This document shows, in pieces, positions 61,687 through 64,000 of a stretch of DNA of 64,000 bases. Source of the stretch: Anoxybacillus tengchongensis (lineage in GTDB: Bacteria > Bacillota > Bacilli > Bacillales > Anoxybacillaceae); assembly GCF_014201585.1 (NCBI RefSeq), contig NZ_JACHES010000006.1:109974-173973 (forward strand), read 5' to 3'. A model generated the notes under the pieces. That model saw nothing but the letters and a program-made list of their open reading frames with translations, did no database searches and had not been told where the DNA came from. Position 1 is the stretch's first letter; each line of letters opens with the position of its first letter. A program made the position numbers and the translations under genes.

Positions 61687-62439
61687 TTAATGAAACTTTT
61701 CACTCATGCGTCGAATAAAAACAAACGAAGCAATTGCAATCAAAGCAAGGATACTTTCTACAACCCAAATATTTGAAATAACTTTCACTTGATATAACGC
61801 AGGGACAACATCAATCAATGCATGAATCAAAATTGCGTACACTACATAACGAAATTGTCCGTTCCTAACCCCATATAAAACAAGAAGAGAGAGCGCCACA
61901 TGGATAGCGATTGCAAAGATCCGCTCTATACCACCTAATACATACATCCAATCCGGCTGATTCAACATCGATTGAATCATGTCGACTTGTGTAGCTGGAA
62001 GCGAGGAAGCAACTTGCTCAAAATCACCTGTTCGAACGAGATGAGAAATCACCATCATATTCACAGCACTAAAAGCACCGATGAGCACAGCTTCTATTCC
62101 TCCATGCCCTAGACCAAATGATAATCCGTCCCCGTACGTTCGATTGTTTTTTAACATGAAGCGAAATCCGACATATCTCCCTATCTCTTCAAATATCCCA
62201 GCCGCTAACGCCCCATAAGCAACAAACGCCCAAACGTTATTTGTTCCTTTTAACGATGTACCGCTTGGATCAATCACAAGAAAGTGAAGGATTTTCTCAA
62301 GCACTTGCGAAAATAACACAAAAATAAGAAAACCAACACCAAACGCTTTCCAAGAAAACCAACCTTTTTTTCGTCCATATATAATAAGCACTAAAGGAAC
62401 AAATAAGGAAAGAAATAATTGAATAGACATCCCAAACAA
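61687..62439 (-). CDS. YhfC family intramembrane metalloprotease
   Basis: About 250 residues with seven or eight membrane helices. GIFEEIGRYVGFRFML contains the EE-x-x-R motif and GLGHGGIEAVLIG plus YAILIHALIDVVPA supply conserved His residues of the CPBP-like YhfC proteases. TTG at 62439 has GGGAGAG six bases upstream; the ATG at 62457 overlaps the previous stop (ATGA) but lacks such a site. Co-transcribed with SdpI- and SdpR-like genes, so it may belong to toxin immunity or processing. Confidence 0.82.
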   Translation of the reverse strand: MFGMSIQLFLSLFVPLVLIIYGRKKGWFSWKAFGVGFLIFVLFSQVLEKILHFLVIDPSGTSLKGTNNVWAFVAYGALAAGIFEEIGRYVGFRFMLKNNRTYGDGLSFGLGHGGIEAVLIGAFSAVNMMVISHLVRTGDFEQVASSLPATQVDMIQSMLNQPDWMYVLGGIERIFAIAIHVALSLLVLYGVRNGQFRYVVYAILIHALIDVVPALYQVKVISNIWVVESILALIAIASFVFIRRMSEKFH

Positions 62440-62453
62440 ATCGATCTCTCCCT

Positions 62454-63080
62454 TCATTTACGAGAAAATATATATGACTGGACAAACATATAAATCGTGC
62501 CACTAAAAACGATAATTAAGAGAAAAATAAAACGCCATACGCTTTCTACAAATATCGTGAGCGTAATCAACACGCCCATGATGACAAACACTTTTCCTCC
62601 GACACGATGCGTTTTTTGCCAAACTACTTCATTGGCTAACGTCCAAGGGGTGCGAATGCCGAAAAAATAATTCGGTTTAATTTTCGGCATATAATTGCCA
62701 AGAACAATAAACAATAATCCAACTCCAAGTGGCACAACAACGTCAACTTGTACAGAAATTCCTATATTGTATGCAAGCGTCACCACATGTAGACTAACGA
62801 AAAAGATGACAAGCACATGTAAAAAAATGCGATATACTTTTTCAAATTTCTCGTAATTTTCTTTTCGCGGATCGATCTTTGGCAAATAAATAAGCAAAAA
62901 AGTCATGCCGGTTAAAAGAAGCGGAAATAAAAGCACCCCCCACCATTTATTCATAAAATCATCTGGTTCTCCCGCGACGTTCCAATGAATTGCCACTTCA
63001 TTTGGTAAATATGGAATAGCTAATAAACTCGAGACATAGCTACACAAAATAAGAATGATAATCATCCAATATTTTTTCAT
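62454..63080 (-). CDS. SdpI-family (DUF1648/SdpI) membrane protein
   Basis: 208 residues with six membrane helices. LAIPYLPNEVAIHWNVAGEPDDFMNKW is the DUF1648 beginning; NYMPKIKPNYFFGIRTPWTLANEVVWQKTHRVGGKVFVIMG is the SdpI signature. In Bacillus subtilis SdpI gives immunity to the SDP cannibalism toxin and signals through SdpR. No sdpABC toxin genes are in the window. Starts right at the end of the arsR-type gene, so the two are coupled. Confidence 0.87.
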   Translation of the reverse strand: MKKYWMIIILILCSYVSSLLAIPYLPNEVAIHWNVAGEPDDFMNKWWGVLLFPLLLTGMTFLLIYLPKIDPRKENYEKFEKVYRIFLHVLVIFFVSLHVVTLAYNIGISVQVDVVVPLGVGLLFIVLGNYMPKIKPNYFFGIRTPWTLANEVVWQKTHRVGGKVFVIMGVLITLTIFVESVWRFIFLLIIVFSGTIYMFVQSYIFSRK

Positions 63081-63355
63081 GATTTTTCACCTTCTTTTTG
63101 CAATATATCGTAAAACCAGCTCATTAAATCTTGGAAAACGGTTGTGTTCAATGAGTAATAAATATGCTGACCAACCCGTCGATCTTCGACTAAGTCGGCT
63201 TGTTTTAATATTTTTAAATGATGGGAAACGCTCGGCTTTTGCATATCAAAATGATCAGCAATTTCCCCTGCAGTTAAATCTCCTTTTTTTAATAAAGAAA
63301 GAATTTTTCTTCGATTCGGATCAGCAATCGCTTTAAACGCCTCGTTAAACGACAT
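63077..63355 (-). CDS. SdpR-like ArsR-family autorepressor
   Basis: 92 residues: MSFNEAFKAIADPNRRKILSLLKKGDLTAGEIADHFDMQKPSVSHHLKILKQADLV is a compact ArsR winged helix without metal-binding cysteines, like SdpR. It overlaps sdpI-like by four bases. ATG at 63355 is chosen; upstream in-frame GTG and TTG are less well placed. Two copies of an inverted-repeat operator lie directly upstream. Confidence 0.88.
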   Translation of the reverse strand: MSFNEAFKAIADPNRRKILSLLKKGDLTAGEIADHFDMQKPSVSHHLKILKQADLVEDRRVGQHIYYSLNTTVFQDLMSWFYDILQKEGEKS

Positions 63356-63377
63356 CTTTTTCACCAACTTTCTTTTA

Positions 63378-63443
63378 GATATTTAGACAAATTTCTAAAT
63401 ATCGCTCAAAAAAATTAGATATTTAGATAAATTTCTAATTACA
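63378..63443. promoter_or_regulatory. Tandem inverted-repeat operators of the SdpR-like regulator
   Basis: GATATTTAGA-N6-TCTAAATATC at 63378-63403 is a perfect 10-bp inverted repeat; a near copy begins exactly 40 bases later at 63418 (GATATTTAGA-N6-TCTAATTAC). The spacing is close to four helical turns. Confidence 0.75.
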
Positions 63444-63515
63444 TCATATCCCTTCTTTATACATAAGTCAATATCAAAAAAAGAAGAAGCCCCACGAGCT
63501 TCTTCTCTAATTCCC

Positions 63516-63833
63516 TTACTCTTTCACCTTTACGGCTGTACCTGTCGCAATGCACATCATCATTCCATCGCGCAACGTTTCAAAGTCCAGATCGACACCA
63601 ATGACTGCATTCGCGCCCATATTGCGTGCTTTTTTTACCATTTCTTCTACTGCCATGTCTCGTCCTTCAGCTAGCTTGCTCTCGTATGTTCCACTCCGAC
63701 CGCCAATAATATCAGTAATGCTCGCTAAAAAATCACGGACAACGTTGGCGCCTAAAATGACCTCCCCAGACACTAAACCAAGGTATTGCTCAATTTGCTT
63801 TCCTTCAATGCTGTTTGTTGTTGTGACGATCAT
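63516..63833 (-). CDS. YbjQ/UPF0145 heavy-metal-binding-domain protein
   Basis: 105 residues. MIVTTTNSIEGKQIEQYLGLVSGEVILGANV and GGRSGTYESKLAEGRDMAVEEM are the UPF0145 signature; ANAVIGVDLDFE ends the core. It forms rings in structures of homologues; the function is unknown and the heavy-metal label is historical. ATG at 63833 with AAAGGAG eight bases upstream is preferred to an ATG two codons earlier. Confidence 0.93.
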   Translation of the reverse strand: MIVTTTNSIEGKQIEQYLGLVSGEVILGANVVRDFLASITDIIGGRSGTYESKLAEGRDMAVEEMVKKARNMGANAVIGVDLDFETLRDGMMMCIATGTAVKVKE

Positions 63834-63907
63834 GTACATTACTCCTTTCTATAAATAAAATGAGCCCTTTTATTATATTCTCCATCGTTCAAAATCATCC
63901 TTTTTTA

Positions 63908-64000
63908 ATCGAGTAGGAGGAGGTGATTAACCTCCGTCCTCTCACACCACCGTACGTACGGTTCCGTATACGGCGGTTCAATCAAGATCAATGACGCAAG
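63908..64000 (-). mobile_element. 3' end of a group II intron (domains V and VI); the rest lies beyond the window
   Basis: On the minus strand, ACCGCCGTATACGG near 63978 pairs across a short loop with GTACGTACGGTGGT (to 63946), the domain V hairpin, followed by GAGGACGGAGGTTAATCACC (63941 on), a domain VI-like hairpin with an unpaired A, then CTCCTACTCGATT where such introns end. This block is typical of bacterial group II introns with a reverse transcriptase in domain IV; that ORF would be to the right of 64000. Confidence 0.7.

Noticed and set aside
1..64000. tRNA, rRNA, CRISPR arrays or prophage genes
   Set aside because: No cloverleaf-like gene, no spaced direct repeats, and no phage structural or integrase genes were seen on either strand.

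Overview
The window looks like a chromosome segment of a thermophilic or thermotolerant, spore-forming Bacillaceae member, most likely Anoxybacillus or a close Geobacillus relative. The reasons are the gene order mutS-cotE-ricA-miaB-korBA-dipeptidase-spoVS-ymdB-rny-recA-cinA-pgsA-ymfM to ymfF, strong GGAGG ribosome binding sites with many GTG and TTG starts, sporulation genes (cotE, spoVS, csgA), and moderate-to-low GC. No tRNA, rRNA, CRISPR array or prophage was seen.

Layout. 1-20.5 kb is a long minus-strand housekeeping block: DNA mismatch repair (mutS, cut at the left edge), spore coat (cotE), tRNA modification and RNA maturation (miaB, ricA, rny, ymdB), a two-subunit 2-oxoacid:ferredoxin oxidoreductase (korAB), recombination (recA with a LexA box), phospholipid synthesis (pgsA), a RodZ-like protein, two M16 peptidase homologues and a cysteine synthase. 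20.6-28 kb carries a rhodanese lipoprotein, topB, yidC2 behind a MifM-like arrest-peptide leader, tnrA with a divergent two-gene small-protein operon and three TnrA/GlnR boxes, a Zur-type ycgQ-ycgR pair and a lipid kinase. 28-38.4 kb has a DUF2294-SbtA bicarbonate transport unit behind an attenuator-type RNA leader, an unknown HEAT/PH-like membrane protein, a FAD oxidoreductase-HAD phosphatase-glycerol-1-phosphate dehydrogenase operon, csgA, a cysteine-cluster protein, a YnfA-like membrane protein, and a two-subunit cytochrome bd-like complex with a fused cytochrome c. 38.4-47.7 kb has an ArsR/permease/thioredoxin metalloid-type operon, a sporulation-type histidine kinase and the mannitol genes mtlA-mtlR-mtlF-mtlD. 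47.8-64 kb is accessory: CAP-domain lipoprotein, DUF2157 protein, IclR regulator with malate synthase G, an ABC transporter, a SleB-like hydrolase, an MhqR regulon (regulator, DoxX, pirin), a LacI regulator lying over the relic of a 6-phospho-beta-glucosidase gene, a Fsr-type MFS exporter, a Uma2 protein, a YhfC/SdpI/SdpR unit, a YbjQ protein, and the 3' end of a group II intron at the right edge.

The strongest candidate for a little-described system is the 92-codon ORF in front of yidC2 (24013-24291): an N-terminal membrane segment, an acidic DEE-containing C-terminus, and last codons lying inside a perfect 14-bp stem that hides the yidC2 Shine-Dalgarno sequence. That is the architecture of a translation-arrest sensor of membrane insertion. 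Second is the leader at 28121-28306 (canonical promoter, long-range stem, mutually exclusive antiterminator and terminator) before DUF2294-sbtA, which matches no riboswitch class I could recognise.
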